Notes: a model not told the origin generated them from the letters alone. 64,000 bases of DNA from Corynebacterium pseudopelargi (GCF_003814005.1 NZ_CP033898.1:992001-1056000); one strand, 5' to 3'; numbered from the stretch's first letter, positions 1-8,735 are shown. A program made the numbers and translations.

Positions 1-1
1 T

Positions 2-466
2 GGTGTGGTGGTCGACTTGGTTGATGGCCGTGCCCGCGTTGTTGGGCAGATCCCGGTTGGTCACCTCTACGTCGATGGCGTCACCATGGGCGATATCGAT
101 GCCGAGGTGCTCGAAGAGCGTGCCTCCTTGGGCGAAGGCGGCCTGATCTCGATTACTGCCGTGATTGATAACCGCACTGGCCAGCTTTTAGAGCAGCCCA
201 GGGTAGAGGCCAAGGGCTTCTCCGAAGATGCCGTGGCCATGATGCCCGAGATCTCCGAGCTTGCCTTTAACACCATGAATGACCTGGCAGCCGAGGGTGA
301 AAATGATCCTTATCGCATGGTGGGTCAGCTTCGCCGTCGCGTATCGCGCTATGTGGAGCAAACGTGGCGTCGTAAGCCGATGATCATGCCTACGGTGATC
401 CCCATGACGGCTACCGATGTAAAGGCCAATGATCAAGAAATCTACGCATCGCGCGAAAGCCTCTAG
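2..466 (+). CDS. rnj: Ribonuclease J, C-terminal part (5' end outside window)
   Basis: The visible 154 codons match the C-terminal region of bacterial RNase J, a metallo-beta-lactamase/beta-CASP nuclease that acts in the cytoplasm as 5'-3' exonuclease and endonuclease in mRNA decay and rRNA maturation. The segment starts in the connecting region (GQIPVGHLYVDG) and runs through the small C-terminal domain, with the Arg-rich stretch GQLRRRVSRYVEQTWRRKPM near the end typical of actinobacterial RNase J. The metal-binding and beta-CASP domains lie upstream of the window, so catalytic residues cannot be checked. The frame is open from base 2 and the stop is TAG at 464-466. A hairpin terminator follows at 515-543. 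Identification rests on remembered family sequence. Confidence 0.9.
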   Translation, partial: GVVVDLVDGRARVVGQIPVGHLYVDGVTMGDIDAEVLEERASLGEGGLISITAVIDNRTGQLLEQPRVEAKGFSEDAVAMMPEISELAFNTMNDLAAEGENDPYRMVGQLRRRVSRYVEQTWRRKPMIMPTVIPMTATDVKANDQEIYASRESL

Positions 467-514
467 CATTTCAAGGCTTGCTGCCTACCTTTAGCTAGAA
501 GGTCTCATACCTCA

Positions 515-543
515 AGCGTCTCCTGGTTCTGGGAGGCGCTTTT
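515..543 (+). terminator. Rho-independent terminator after rnj
   Basis: AGCGTCTCC (515-523) pairs with GGAGGCGCT (532-540) with one G-U pair, followed by a short T run. It lies 50 bases after the rnj stop and before the next gene. Confidence 0.7.
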
Positions 544-657
544 GGTGTGTATGAGCGTCGATTTTTAGCGCAGTGGGCTGGGCAAATCAGCCTTGGTGGG
601 AAAGCCTGCTGCTGTGATTCATGGGGTATTGCTTATATGGGAGTACACTTCGGCACT

Positions 658-1281
658 ATGAGTTTTGCTTCCCAAGAACGCCACGCCCTTGCTCAATCCC
701 TGCGTCAATTTGGCCCTGATGCGCCTACGCTGTGCGAAGGCTGGGATTGCCGCGATATGGCAGCCCATCTGTATATCCGTGAGCACCAACCACTTGCGGC
801 TGCGGGCATGTTCTTTGATCGTTTTGATGAGAAGCTCCAAGAGGCCACGAACAAGCAAAAGGCTCGCGACTACGAAGAGCTTGTGGCCGACTGGGAACGT
901 GGCCCTGGAAAGCTCAATCCGATTCGCTATGTGGATGCGTTGATGAATGCTGCAGAGCACTTCATCCACCACGAGGATGTGCGCCGTGCCAATGGCGAGC
1001 AGCCGCGTAGCTTCGTTGGTGACGATGCCGAGCAGCTTCACCGCGCGTTGAAGATGACCGCGCCGCGCTTCTTAAAAGCCTCAACCGCCCCGGTGGTGCT
1101 TGAGCCAGAAGGGATGGCCAGGGTTGTAGCTAAGGATGAACGCGGTGTGAGTGAGCAGGGCGATCAGGTGGTGCACGTGCGCGGTGCCCTTGGCGAGCTG
1201 CTCTTGTGGGTCTTTGGGCGCGATATTGCAGAGGTAGAGATCCACGGACCCGAAGAGGCAATCAAGAGGTCAAGCATCTAG
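658..1281 (+). CDS. TIGR03085 family protein (DinB/mycothiol-isomerase-like fold)
   Basis: This 207-residue protein resembles the actinobacterial TIGR03085 family, related to the mycothiol-dependent maleylpyruvate isomerase N-terminal (DinB-like) fold. Its opening, with LCEGWDCRDMAAHL, is the family hallmark, and His residues later (EHFIHHEDVRR) probably help form a metal site. The biochemical role is unknown; by family relation it may be a metal-dependent, thiol-linked enzyme. I chose ATG 658 instead of the longer upstream frame because a -10-like box, TACACT at 644-649, lies 8 bases before it, the arrangement of a leaderless transcript. It stands between rnj and ftsK with its own promoter. 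Family assignment is good; function is open. Confidence 0.75.
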   Translation: MSFASQERHALAQSLRQFGPDAPTLCEGWDCRDMAAHLYIREHQPLAAAGMFFDRFDEKLQEATNKQKARDYEELVADWERGPGKLNPIRYVDALMNAAEHFIHHEDVRRANGEQPRSFVGDDAEQLHRALKMTAPRFLKASTAPVVLEPEGMARVVAKDERGVSEQGDQVVHVRGALGELLLWVFGRDIAEVEIHGPEEAIKRSSI

Positions 1282-1356
1282 GCTTGTCAAAAAGTTATTG
1301 CTGCGCTCGGTGTTGCAAATGTGATTGTTGTGATTTGACCGTCTAGAGTGGAGGGC

Positions 1357-4300
1357 ATGACTGTCAGGAGCTCCACGTCGCCATCGCCAGGATCGAGTCG
1401 CAAGAAACGCAGCGGCTCGTCTACGGCTGCCTCAAAAGGTCCAGGCAGGAAATCGACGAGCAACCGCCAACGCGGCAATACCCCCACGACCTCCATGGTG
1501 GCCGCATCCCAGCGCGCCGCAGATTCTTCCGGCGAACGCACCGGTTCAGCCTTCAAGCCCGTAGGCCACGGCATTGCATCCGTGTTCGGTGCCACCGCCC
1601 GTGGCATGGGCAAGCTCACCAGAGGGGTAGCAAAGCCCTTTGCTCGAAGCCAGGACGAAGAAGCGTCTTCAGAAGAGGATCAATTCAACCCCGCACAAAC
1701 AACCCGAGGAACCCAGCAGACAAGCGCTGTAGCCAACGAGGGTGAAGATGCAGCCCCGCAACAGATGGACCAGCAGCGCGCCGATGCTATCGGCCTTGCC
1801 CTCATCGCGTTCGCCGTGGTGCTCGGCACCTCCGTGTGGCTCAATATCGCAGGTCCTATCGGCGAAGCGATCGCGCGACTCGTCCACCTTGCAATCGGCG
1901 CAGGCGCCTTAGTGTTGCCACTCGGTCTGCTTGCCTTGGCCATCGCCTTGATGCTTGGGCACCGCCCCGATGCTCAGGGCCGCACCCGCATCGCCATCGG
2001 CACCGCCTTGATCGTTATATCCATGCTGGGCCTTGTGCACGTATTTGCCGGCAACCCCAGCCAATGGTCGCAGCGCATGGAGGCCGGCGGCGCGCTCGGC
2101 GCCATCGTTGGCGGGCCTCTGGCAGCAGGTTTTAGCAGCGTAATCGCGGTGCCATTGCTTGTCATTATTCTGTTCTTCGGTGCCCTGAAGGCCTCGGATA
2201 TCACTGTTCGAGAGCTTGTCGACGCCATCCGCGACTTCATCGCCGAGCGCAAAGATGCCCGAGAGGCCCGCTTTGCCGAAGACGATGACTTCTACGAAGA
2301 TTCCTATGAAACTGTCGAGGAGCTCGACGGGCTCGACCAGGATGAAGACGACTTTTCACTTCCGTCCTATCGCAGGACTCAAACATCCTATGAGCCTCGC
2401 ACCGAGGTAGTAGAGCCCACCGAGGTGCTAGATCGCCCCGATTACCGCGGCGCCAGCGAGCGTGTGCAGCCGCGCAATGCCTCGCGCCCCGAGCAACAGC
2501 AGCGGATGAGCCCGATGGAGGCATACCCGCTCGACGAGGAACCAAAGCAGCAGACCCTCTTCGGTGCTTCTTCCACGTCACGACCTCCTCGCGATGCCGA
2601 TACGGAATCCATGCCCGCGGTGGAGCCAACCCGAGTAACCCCGCGTCCACGCAATGCGGCCACGCCTGCGCGCGATGCCGCCTCTGCCATGGGTTCGGCT
2701 GCGGCCGCAGGAGCAAGTGCTGCGGCCGTTGGAGCCGGTGCTGCCGGTGCTGCTGCCCAAGCAGCATCCCGTAGCAAAGTCGCCGCGGCAGAAGCCGCCC
2801 GCGATGTGGTAGCTGCCGGAAGGAAGCGAGTAGAAGACGCCGCTGCATCTCGCAGCAGCGCTCATGAGCCGAAGCAGACAGCACAGCCAGCAGCGGGCGC
2901 AGATAGCAAGCAGTATCAGCTTCCAAGCACCGGCCTTTTGGTTCCAGGTGCTGCAGCCAAGACGCATTCTGCTGCCAATGACCGCATCATCGAGGCGATC
3001 AGCGCCGTCTTTGAAGAATTCAAGGTCGATGCACACGTCACGGGCTTTTCCCGCGGGCCAACAGTCACGCGCTACGAGATCGAACTTGGCCCAGGTGTGA
3101 AGGTTTCTAAAATCACCAACCTGCAATCCAACCTCGCCTATGCAGTTGCCACAGACAACGTGCGCTTGCTTACGCCAATTCCTGGCAAATCGGCCGTGGG
3201 CATTGAGGTGCCAAACGCAGATCGCGAAATCGTGCGCCTGGGCGATGTGCTCAACGCACCTGCGACCGTAGGTGATGATGACCCAATGCTCATTGGCTTG
3301 GGTAAAGACATTGAAGGATCCTTTGTCACCCACTCGATTCAGAAGATGCCTCACCTTCTGGTGGCCGGCTCTACTGGCTCCGGTAAGTCAGCCTTTGTTA
3401 ACTCACTGCTCGTGTCGCTTCTGACCCGAGCCACCCCTGAGGATGTTCGCCTGATCCTGGTGGATCCGAAGATGGTGGAGCTGACCCCCTACGAGGGTAT
3501 TCCGCACCTGATCACTCCGATTATCACCCAGCCAAAGAAGGCCTCGGCTGCTTTGCAGTGGTTGGTAGAGGAGATGGAGCAGCGCTACATGGATATGAAG
3601 TCTGCTCGGGTGCGCCACATCAAGGACTTCAACAAGAAGGTCAAAGCCGGTCAGATCGAAACCCCCATGGGGTCGGAACGCGAGTACAAGCCCTACCCCT
3701 ATATCGTGTGCGTGGTAGACGAGCTGGCAGATTTGATGATGACCGCACCGAAGGAGATCGAAGACTCCATCGTGCGCATCACCCAAAAAGCTCGCGCGGC
3801 AGGTATTCACCTCGTGCTGGCAACGCAGCGCCCATCGGTGGATGTGGTTACCGGTTTGATCAAGACGAACGTTCCTTCACGTCTCGCCTTTGCTACTTCC
3901 TCGCTGACCGACTCTCGCGTGATCCTCGACCAGGCCGGTGCGGAAAAGCTCATCGGCATGGGCGATGGCCTGTTCATTCCCCAGGGTGGAAGGCCGCAAC
4001 GCCTCCAGGGTGCTTTTGTAAGCGATGAAGAGGTCTATGAAGTTGTCGCCGCAGCCAAGGAACAAGGCGAACCCGATTACACCGAGGGCGTGACCGAAGA
4101 TAAGGCAGCAGAGGCCAAAAAGGATATCGACGCAGATATCGGCAATGACCTCGAAGATCTGCTCCAGGCGGTTGAGCTCGTGGTCACCTCCCAGCTTGGT
4201 TCTACATCCATGCTGCAGCGCAAACTGCGTATCGGTTTTGCCAAGGCAGGCCGCTTGATGGATCTGATGGAAACTCGCGGCGTAGTTGGTCCTTCTGAAG

Positions 4301-4464
4301 GCTCCAAGGCCCGCGAGGTGTTGGTCAAGCCCGAAGAGCTCGACACCATCATCTGGATGATCAAGGGCGCAGATCCAGCCGAGGCGCCCAAAGAAAGCGA
4401 TCAATCCAATAACGACACCACCACCGTGCAAGCGACGGTCAACCCTACCGGCAACGCCTTCTAG
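1357..4464 (+). CDS. ftsK: DNA translocase FtsK/SpoIIIE
   Basis: This 1035-residue membrane-anchored ATPase pumps chromosomal DNA through the division septum and promotes dimer resolution. A basic Ser-rich head of about 130 residues is followed by four membrane segments at roughly 138-275, then a long acidic and Ala/Pro-rich linker to about 530. The motor follows, with Walker A GSTGSGKS at 671-678 and Walker B ending in Asp788 ([10 protein letters not shown]). The last 65 residues before the tail form the gamma winged helix that reads polar DNA motifs ([30 protein letters not shown]). Start choice: ATG 1357 lies 7 bases after the -10-like TAGAGT (1344-1349), suggesting a leaderless mRNA; a GTG at 1348 would fall inside that box. 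The linker has an Ala-rich block near 430-480. Confidence 0.95.
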   Translation: MTVRSSTSPSPGSSRKKRSGSSTAASKGPGRKSTSNRQRGNTPTTSMVAASQRAADSSGERTGSAFKPVGHGIASVFGATARGMGKLTRGVAKPFARSQDEEASSEEDQFNPAQTTRGTQQTSAVANEGEDAAPQQMDQQRADAIGLALIAFAVVLGTSVWLNIAGPIGEAIARLVHLAIGAGALVLPLGLLALAIALMLGHRPDAQGRTRIAIGTALIVISMLGLVHVFAGNPSQWSQRMEAGGALGAIVGGPLAAGFSSVIAVPLLVIILFFGALKASDITVRELVDAIRDFIAERKDAREARFAEDDDFYEDSYETVEELDGLDQDEDDFSLPSYRRTQTSYEPRTEVVEPTEVLDRPDYRGASERVQPRNASRPEQQQRMSPMEAYPLDEEPKQQTLFGASSTSRPPRDADTESMPAVEPTRVTPRPRNAATPARDAASAMGSAAAAGASAAAVGAGAAGAAAQAASRSKVAAAEAARDVVAAGRKRVEDAAASRSSAHEPKQTAQPAAGADSKQYQLPSTGLLVPGAAAKTHSAANDRIIEAISAVFEEFKVDAHVTGFSRGPTVTRYEIELGPGVKVSKITNLQSNLAYAVATDNVRLLTPIPGKSAVGIEVPNADREIVRLGDVLNAPATVGDDDPMLIGLGKDIEGSFVTHSIQKMPHLLVAGSTGSGKSAFVNSLLVSLLTRATPEDVRLILVDPKMVELTPYEGIPHLITPIITQPKKASAALQWLVEEMEQRYMDMKSARVRHIKDFNKKVKAGQIETPMGSEREYKPYPYIVCVVDELADLMMTAPKEIEDSIVRITQKARAAGIHLVLATQRPSVDVVTGLIKTNVPSRLAFATSSLTDSRVILDQAGAEKLIGMGDGLFIPQGGRPQRLQGAFVSDEEVYEVVAAAKEQGEPDYTEGVTEDKAAEAKKDIDADIGNDLEDLLQAVELVVTSQLGSTSMLQRKLRIGFAKAGRLMDLMETRGVVGPSEGSKAREVLVKPEELDTIIWMIKGADPAEAPKESDQSNNDTTTVQATVNPTGNAF

Positions 4465-4508
4465 CTTTTCCAAGCGTTGCCGGGTGTGCATCCAAGCCGG
4501 GGTTGGGT

Positions 4509-4514
4509 TACACT
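4509..4514 (+). promoter_or_regulatory. -10 box of the riboswitch-terC transcript
   Basis: TACACT fits the corynebacterial TANNNT -10 pattern. Transcription would begin near 4521, so the mRNA would start directly at the 5' strand of the riboswitch. No clear -35 is visible. Confidence 0.55.
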
Positions 4515-4525
4515 TGCCCCTCGAC

Positions 4526-4675
4526 AATTGGAGGGGAGTACCCCGCCCGCGGCATTGATCGTCAACACGGTTGCCAAACCCCCCTCGGGGCGTATGGCCC
4601 CGGTCGTGTCGGCTTCGCTTAACCCAAGCGAAGTGGGGGAGACCTCCGGTTTATTGCACAGTTTTTAACCGGAGG
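4526..4675 (+). promoter_or_regulatory. yybP-ykoY-type manganese riboswitch with RBS-sequestering expression platform
   Basis: The segment carries conserved yybP-ykoY (Mn2+) aptamer signals: GGGGAGTA at 4533-4540, a GATCGTCAACACGG segment at 4557-4570, GC-rich internal stems, and the closing GAGACC at 4639-4644. AATTGGAGG (4526-4534) can pair with CCTCCGGTT (4643-4651) to form the P1 helix. The same CCTCCGGTT can instead pair perfectly with AACCGGAGG (4667-4675), which holds the ribosome-binding site of terC. Known members of this class sense Mn2+ and control TerC-family and Mn exporter genes. The inferred mechanism is that Mn2+ stabilises P1 and frees the RBS. Confidence 0.88.
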
Positions 4676-4680
4676 ATTCA

Positions 4681-5697
4681 ATGGAAGTACACGCCATTAC
4701 TTGGGTGATTACCGCAGTCGTGCTGCTCGGTTTTATCACCTTCGACTTTGTTTCACATGTGCGCAAGCCGCACGAGCCCACCATGAAAGAAGCCGGCGGC
4801 TGGATGGCGTTCTATGTCATCCTCGCCTGCCTATTCGGCGGATTCTTGTGGTACTTCGGCGGAGGTAGCTCTGGAGATCATTCCAAGGGCGTGGAGTTCT
4901 TCGCAGGTTATATCACCGAACTCTCGTTGAGCATTGACAACCTCTTCATCTTCGCGCTGATCATTTCCAGCTTCAAAATTCCTCGCGAATACCAGCAAAA
5001 AGTGCTGCTCATCGGTATCGCACTGGCATTGATCTTCCGCGGCATCTTCATCGGCATCGGCGCCGCTGCGATCGCCGCATGGTCTTGGGTGTTCTACCTC
5101 TTCGGTATCTTCTTGCTCTACACCGCAATCAAACTCATCGTGGATGAGGTGCGCGACGAGGAAGAAACCGAAGTCAACGACATGTTGATGGTCAAGCTCA
5201 CCCGCAAGATCATCCCCGTGTCTGATGAATTCCACGGCGACAAGCTCTTTAGCAAAGAAAATGGCAAGCGAGTGGTAACTCCTTTGATGCTTGCCCTTGT
5301 GTCTGTGGGCTTTATTGATCTGATGTTCGCCTTCGACTCGATCCCCGCGATCTTCGGCTTAACCAAAGATCCATACATCGTGTTCACCGCGAATGCTTTC
5401 GCCCTGATGGGCCTGCGCCAGATGTACTTCTTGCTCGACGGTCTGCTGGATCGCCTGGTGTACCTCTCCTATGGTCTTGGCGTGATCCTCGCCTTCATCG
5501 GCGTGAAGCTGCTGCTGCACGCCCTGCACGAAAACACCCTGCCATTTATCAACAACGGTGAGCCGCTCCACGTCCCAGAGGTCTCAACCGTCACGTCACT
5601 GTTTGTGATTGTGGGCGTGCTCGCCGTCACGGCGATTGCCTCACTGATTAAGTCCAAGCGTGATGAAAATATGGGCGGTGTGCGCCCAAGGAGCTAA
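4681..5697 (+). CDS. terC: TerC family integral membrane protein, likely metal (Mn) exporter or metallating factor
   Basis: The protein has 338 residues and about eight to nine hydrophobic segments. Two acidic membrane motifs typical of TerC/Alx proteins are visible: LSIDNLFIFALI near 80-90 and FAFDSIPAIFG near 220, with Asp residues that probably bind a divalent cation. TerC-family proteins linked to yybP-ykoY riboswitches take part in Mn2+ efflux or in supplying Mn to exported enzymes; tellurite resistance is only the historical name. The start is fixed by the RBS GGAGG at 4671-4675, five bases upstream, which is part of the riboswitch platform. A strong terminator follows at 5721-5765. Function is inferred from family and riboswitch context. 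Confidence 0.9.
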   Translation: MEVHAITWVITAVVLLGFITFDFVSHVRKPHEPTMKEAGGWMAFYVILACLFGGFLWYFGGGSSGDHSKGVEFFAGYITELSLSIDNLFIFALIISSFKIPREYQQKVLLIGIALALIFRGIFIGIGAAAIAAWSWVFYLFGIFLLYTAIKLIVDEVRDEEETEVNDMLMVKLTRKIIPVSDEFHGDKLFSKENGKRVVTPLMLALVSVGFIDLMFAFDSIPAIFGLTKDPYIVFTANAFALMGLRQMYFLLDGLLDRLVYLSYGLGVILAFIGVKLLLHALHENTLPFINNGEPLHVPEVSTVTSLFVIVGVLAVTAIASLIKSKRDENMGGVRPRS

Positions 5698-5720
5698 AAG
5701 CCCGCGCTGTTTAGACCAGG

Positions 5721-5765
5721 CCCACCAGTGCTGATATTGAAGCACTGGTGGGCTTTGGTTTTTTC
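5721..5765 (+). terminator. Strong hairpin terminator after terC
   Basis: CCCACCAGTGCT (5721-5732) and AGCACTGGTGGG (5741-5752) form a perfect 12-bp stem with an 8-base loop, followed by CTTTGGTTTTTT. It separates terC from the convergent yciI-like gene and may also act on the opposite strand. Confidence 0.85.
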
Positions 5766-5815
5766 TGGCAAGTCACCCCAATGCCGGAAGTAGCAAGGGT
5801 TGGAATACGGCGGTG

Positions 5816-6124
5816 TTAGGCCTCGGCGTGAGGTTCTTTGAACACATTGAGCACCGGGTTCCAGGTGTGGAATGTGCGTGCTTCGAGTGCGCCTTCGAGG
5901 AAGAAGGGGTCTTTGTCCATCAACTGCTCGGCGTCGCTGATAGACGAGCCCTCAGGCAGGCGGATCACGATCAGTGCACCACCATCGCCATCGGTATAAG
6001 GGCCAGAGCCGATCAGGTTGCCGCTTTCGAGCAATTCACGCAAAAACTCGCGGTGACGCGGGCGAATCTGCGTAATCGCCTCACTGTCGGGGCTGTAGGT
6101 GTATTCGATAGCAAAGACGTTCAT
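5816..6124 (-). CDS. YciI family protein
   Basis: This 102-residue cytoplasmic protein belongs to the YciI/YCII family (dimeric alpha-beta fold). Family landmarks are the N-terminal strand NVFAIEYTY, the central HREFL helix, GPYTDGDGGALIVIR and the pair DAEQLMDKDPFF followed by the EARTFHTW strand. Family members are linked loosely to degradation pathways; no substrate can be assigned. I chose ATG 6124 because TACGAT (minus strand, 6137 to 6132) lies 7 bases upstream, a leaderless arrangement; an ATG three codons earlier at 6133 overlaps that box. It is divergent from pgsA with about 65 bases between starts. Confidence 0.8.
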   Translation of the reverse strand: MNVFAIEYTYSPDSEAITQIRPRHREFLRELLESGNLIGSGPYTDGDGGALIVIRLPEGSSISDAEQLMDKDPFFLEGALEARTFHTWNPVLNVFKEPHAEA

Positions 6125-6189
6125 GGGTGCCATCGTAATGCGAACCAGAGCAATCCGGGTAGGGTACTTCTTAGGAAGAAAGGGGTCCG

Positions 6190-6774
6190 ATGGCCGCGCA
6201 AAGCGTGAAGCAACAATCCAATTGGAATCTGCCGAACGTCCTCACCAGTGTGAGGATTATTGCCATTCCGTTGTTTGCCTGGCTGGTGCTAAAAGGCGAT
6301 AACCTCCACACCGGGTGGATGTGGTGGTCATTCATCGTGTTCGCCTTGCTGATGATCACCGACAAGCTCGATGGCGATATCGCCCGAGCGCGCGGCATCG
6401 TCACCGATTTTGGCAAGATCGCGGATCCCATCGCAGATAAAGCCCTAATGGCGGCAGCCCTGCTGTGCCTCAACATCACAGGCGCCCTGCCGTGGTGGGT
6501 AACCGTGGTGATCTTAGCCCGCGAGCTCGGCATCACTGTTTGGAGAATGTTCCAACTTCGCGCAGGCCACGTGGTTCCCGCCTCGAAGGGCGGCAAAATT
6601 AAAACCACGTTGCAGGCCCTCGCGGTGTCGCTGTACTTGATCCCGCTGCCAAGCTGGCTTGATATCCCGGTCTTTTTGGTCATGCTCGCTGCAGTGGCAG
6701 TCACGGTGTTTACCGGTGTGCAGTATTTGGTGGATTCTCAGCAGGCCAAAAAGCCGAAGCGAAACCTTCAATGA
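6190..6774 (+). CDS. pgsA: CDP-diacylglycerol-glycerol-3-phosphate 3-phosphatidyltransferase
   Basis: This 194-residue integral membrane enzyme makes phosphatidylglycerophosphate from CDP-diacylglycerol and glycerol-3-phosphate, the committed step to phosphatidylglycerol and cardiolipin. The CDP-alcohol phosphotransferase signature D-G-x2-A-R-x8-G-x3-D-x3-D is complete, beginning at DGDIARARG and ending at PIADK; its aspartates bind metal and catalyse transfer. Several hydrophobic segments surround it. An AGAAAGG-type RBS precedes ATG 6190. The 3' end overlaps cinA by four bases (ATGA), so pgsA, cinA and probably clgR are translationally linked. A paralogous CDP-alcohol enzyme such as a PIP synthase is possible but this neighbourhood favours pgsA. 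Confidence 0.88.
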   Translation: MAAQSVKQQSNWNLPNVLTSVRIIAIPLFAWLVLKGDNLHTGWMWWSFIVFALLMITDKLDGDIARARGIVTDFGKIADPIADKALMAAALLCLNITGALPWWVTVVILARELGITVWRMFQLRAGHVVPASKGGKIKTTLQALAVSLYLIPLPSWLDIPVFLVMLAAVAVTVFTGVQYLVDSQQAKKPKRNLQ

Positions 6775-7298
6775 GCGATCCTTTTCAAGAATCCATTGCC
6801 CGCCAAGCGGCGGTGCTGATCCGCTTGGCTCAGGCTCGCGGCCGCACCATCGCAACGTGTGAATCACTCAGTGCTGGTTTACTCGCTGCGAGTTTGGCTC
6901 AAGTACCTGGGGCAAGCTCGGTGCTGCGCGGCGGGCTTATTACCTATGCCACGGACCTCAAAATCTCCCTGGCTAAGGTGGATCCAAGTCTTATTAGGGA
7001 TCACACCGTGGTGTCTGCTGAAGTAGCAGAGGCCATGGCGCACGGTGCGCGTGTGCGCTGCGAGTCGGACTATGGCATCGCGCTAACCGGAGTCGCTGGC
7101 CCTGCCACCCAGGACGGCCACGCGGTTGGCACGGTATGGTGTGGGATTGCCGGGCCTCAGGCAGCCAGCTCACTCAAACTTGGTGGTGTATCCGGCTTGG
7201 AAGGTGATCGCAATGAGATCCGGGCGCAGAGCGTGGATTTGGCCATTGATTGGGCGATTGATGTTGTTGGGGAACAAATCTTAGAGCACGCGCGTTAG
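6771..7298 (+). CDS. cinA: CinA C-terminal domain protein (nicotinamide-nucleotide amidase)
   Basis: The protein has 175 residues and corresponds to the stand-alone CinA C-terminal (PncC-type) domain, which deamidates nicotinamide mononucleotide in NAD salvage. Typical motifs are TCESLSAGLLAASLAQVPGAS near the N terminus, GGLITYATDLK, and the loop GIALTGVAGPATQDGHAVGTVW. The N-terminal molybdopterin-like domain of full CinA is absent, as is common in actinobacteria. It overlaps pgsA by four bases. Its last codons contain a SigH-type promoter for clgR (7271-7296). The enzymatic role is taken from the family. Confidence 0.88.
   Translation: MSDPFQESIARQAAVLIRLAQARGRTIATCESLSAGLLAASLAQVPGASSVLRGGLITYATDLKISLAKVDPSLIRDHTVVSAEVAEAMAHGARVRCESDYGIALTGVAGPATQDGHAVGTVWCGIAGPQAASSLKLGGVSGLEGDRNEIRAQSVDLAIDWAIDVVGEQILEHAR
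7271..7296 (+). promoter_or_regulatory. SigH-type promoter candidate for clgR inside cinA
   Basis: GGAAC (7271-7275), a 17-base spacer and CGTT (7293-7296) match the GGAA / GTT pattern of corynebacterial ECF sigma factor SigH. In C. glutamicum clgR is known to be under SigH control. The predicted transcription start is just before the clgR start codon. Confidence 0.65.
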
Positions 7299-7306
7299 AG
7301 GAAGTG

Positions 7307-7624
7307 ATGATGAAATACACCGCAGTACTTGATAAGCCGGTGGCAACTCCCGCGCGCAAGGCAGTGCCACAACCGCTGTTGCGTGAGGCTCTTGGAGCAG
7401 CGCTGCGCTCTTTCCGTGCCGATAAGGGCATCACGCTACGAGAGCTGGCAGAAGCTTCCAGAGTGTCTCCCGGATACCTCTCCGAGCTAGAACGTGGCCG
7501 CAAGGAAGTCTCAAGCGAATTGCTGGCTTCGGTATGTAGCGCTCTTGGCACCACCGTTCCCGATGTACTGATCGAGGCAGCGGGCACGATGGCGCTGCGC
7601 GATGCAGACTTGGCCCACGTTTAA
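7307..7624 (+). CDS. clgR: Transcriptional activator ClgR (XRE-type HTH)
   Basis: This 105-residue regulator contains one XRE/Cro helix-turn-helix, residues about 25-85 (GAALRSFRADKGITLRELAE, VSPGYLSELERGRKEVS). In corynebacteria and streptomycetes ClgR activates clpP/clpC protease genes and DNA-repair or envelope-stress genes and is itself degraded by Clp. In mycobacteria clgR is followed by pspA, as here, linking it to membrane stress. GTG 7304, ATG 7307 and ATG 7310 are all possible starts, and the RBS-like GAGGAAG (7298-7304) does not decide between them; if the SigH-type promoter at 7271 is used, the leader is nearly absent. Identification comes from HTH sequence and context. Confidence 0.88.
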   Translation: MMKYTAVLDKPVATPARKAVPQPLLREALGAALRSFRADKGITLRELAEASRVSPGYLSELERGRKEVSSELLASVCSALGTTVPDVLIEAAGTMALRDADLAHV

Positions 7625-7645
7625 ACCAACCGCACTATTAATTTT

Positions 7646-7680
7646 GCAGGCCATGTAAAAGCAAGGCCTGCCGGTAGAAT
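7646..7680 (+). promoter_or_regulatory. pspA promoter with palindrome in the -35 region
   Basis: TAGAAT at 7675-7680 is a good -10 box. Immediately upstream, GCAGGCC (7646-7652) and GGCCTGC (7665-7671) form an inverted repeat with a 12-base spacer, placed where an operator or an attenuated clgR terminator would sit. No T run follows, so an operator is more likely than a terminator. Confidence 0.5.
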
Positions 7681-7743
7681 GGTGCAAGAAAAATCTCCGC
7701 ACAACGATGTTCGAAGCCTATGGCTTCGGCGTAGAAAGGCTTG

Positions 7744-8610
7744 ATGAGCTCAATGGCGAATCCTTTTAGCAAAGGCTGGAAGTACCTGATGGCGTTATTC
7801 GATAACAAGATCGAGGAAAACGCAGATCCAAAGGTGCAAATACAGCAGGCTATTGAAGATGCTCAGCGCCAGCACCAGGAGCTCTCCCAGCAGGCGGCTG
7901 CAGTCATTGGCAATCAGCGTCAGCTAGAAATGCAGCTCAACCGTCGTCTTGGTGAGATTGAAAAGCTTCAGGCTAATACCCGCCAAGCGCTGCAGCTGGC
8001 TGATCAAGCCCGTGCGAAGGGCGATCAGCAAAAGGCCGTGGAGTATGAAAACGCCGCTGAGGCATTTGCTGCGCAGCTTGTTACTGCCGAGCAGTCGGTA
8101 GAAGATACCAAGCAGTTGCACGACCAGGCGCTGCAGCAGGCAGAATCCGCCAAGAAGGCCGTGGAGCGAAACTCCATGGTGCTGCAGCAAAAGATCGCCG
8201 AGCGTTCGAAGCTTCTCAGCCAGCTTGAGCAGGCCAAGATGCAAGAGAAAGTCGCCGAGTCCATGCAGTCGATGAATTCCATCGGCAATCGCGATACCCC
8301 GAACCTGGATCAGGTGCGCGAGAAGATCGAGCGTCGTTATGCCAACGCTCTCGGTAGCGCAGAGCTTGCGCAGAACTCTGTGCAGGGGCGCATGGCCGAA
8401 GTTGAGCAGGCCAGCGTGCAGATGGCGGGGCATTCCCGCCTGGAGCAGATTCGAGCAGAAATGAGCGGATCGCTAGAAAGCGCACCACAGCAGCAGGCCA
8501 TTGAGCACCAGGCACAGTCTGCACAAGACAATAAGGCTGAGCAGCCCAACGTGCAGGCCGCTGATGATGCCGTGGCTCGTAAGATGCGTGAATTGCGCGG
8601 CGAGGCCTAA
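7744..8610 (+). CDS. pspA: Phage shock protein A (PspA/IM30, ESCRT-III-like)
   Basis: This 288-residue, almost entirely coiled-coil protein belongs to PspA/IM30, peripheral membrane proteins that oligomerise to stabilise damaged cytoplasmic membranes. The N terminus ([19 protein letters not shown]) is the amphipathic membrane-binding helix, followed by long Gln/Ala/Glu-rich heptads to about 245 and a Gln-rich linker before the C-terminal helix [13 protein letters not shown]. Start: AGAAAGG at 7732-7738 is five bases from ATG 7744; TTG 7741 and ATG 7753 fit less well. A 7-bp hairpin, CGAAGCC-TAT-GGCTTCG (7712-7728), lies just before the RBS. Gene order clgR-pspA supports an envelope-stress unit; the mycobacterial partner Rv2743c does not follow. 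Confidence 0.9.
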   Translation: MSSMANPFSKGWKYLMALFDNKIEENADPKVQIQQAIEDAQRQHQELSQQAAAVIGNQRQLEMQLNRRLGEIEKLQANTRQALQLADQARAKGDQQKAVEYENAAEAFAAQLVTAEQSVEDTKQLHDQALQQAESAKKAVERNSMVLQQKIAERSKLLSQLEQAKMQEKVAESMQSMNSIGNRDTPNLDQVREKIERRYANALGSAELAQNSVQGRMAEVEQASVQMAGHSRLEQIRAEMSGSLESAPQQQAIEHQAQSAQDNKAEQPNVQAADDAVARKMRELRGEA

Positions 8611-8624
8611 AGCCTGTGGCAACG

Positions 8625-8706
8625 GCGCCCCGTTGAGGGTTCAGGGATTCTGTTAGAAGAATGCTTGGATCGCTTCGGGGCGCTTTCGTCTTTTTGGGGG
8701 AAATCT
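8625..8706 (+). terminator. Possible branched terminator after pspA
   Basis: GCGCCCCG (8625-8632) can pair with CGGGGCGC (8686-8693), followed by TTTCGTCTTTTT. The 53-base loop is long but can fold locally (ATTCT/AGAAT). Weak as a classical terminator, supported mainly by the T-rich tail. Confidence 0.4.
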
Positions 8707-8735
8707 CGAACATTCGGTGTGTTGAATTTCCCAAC

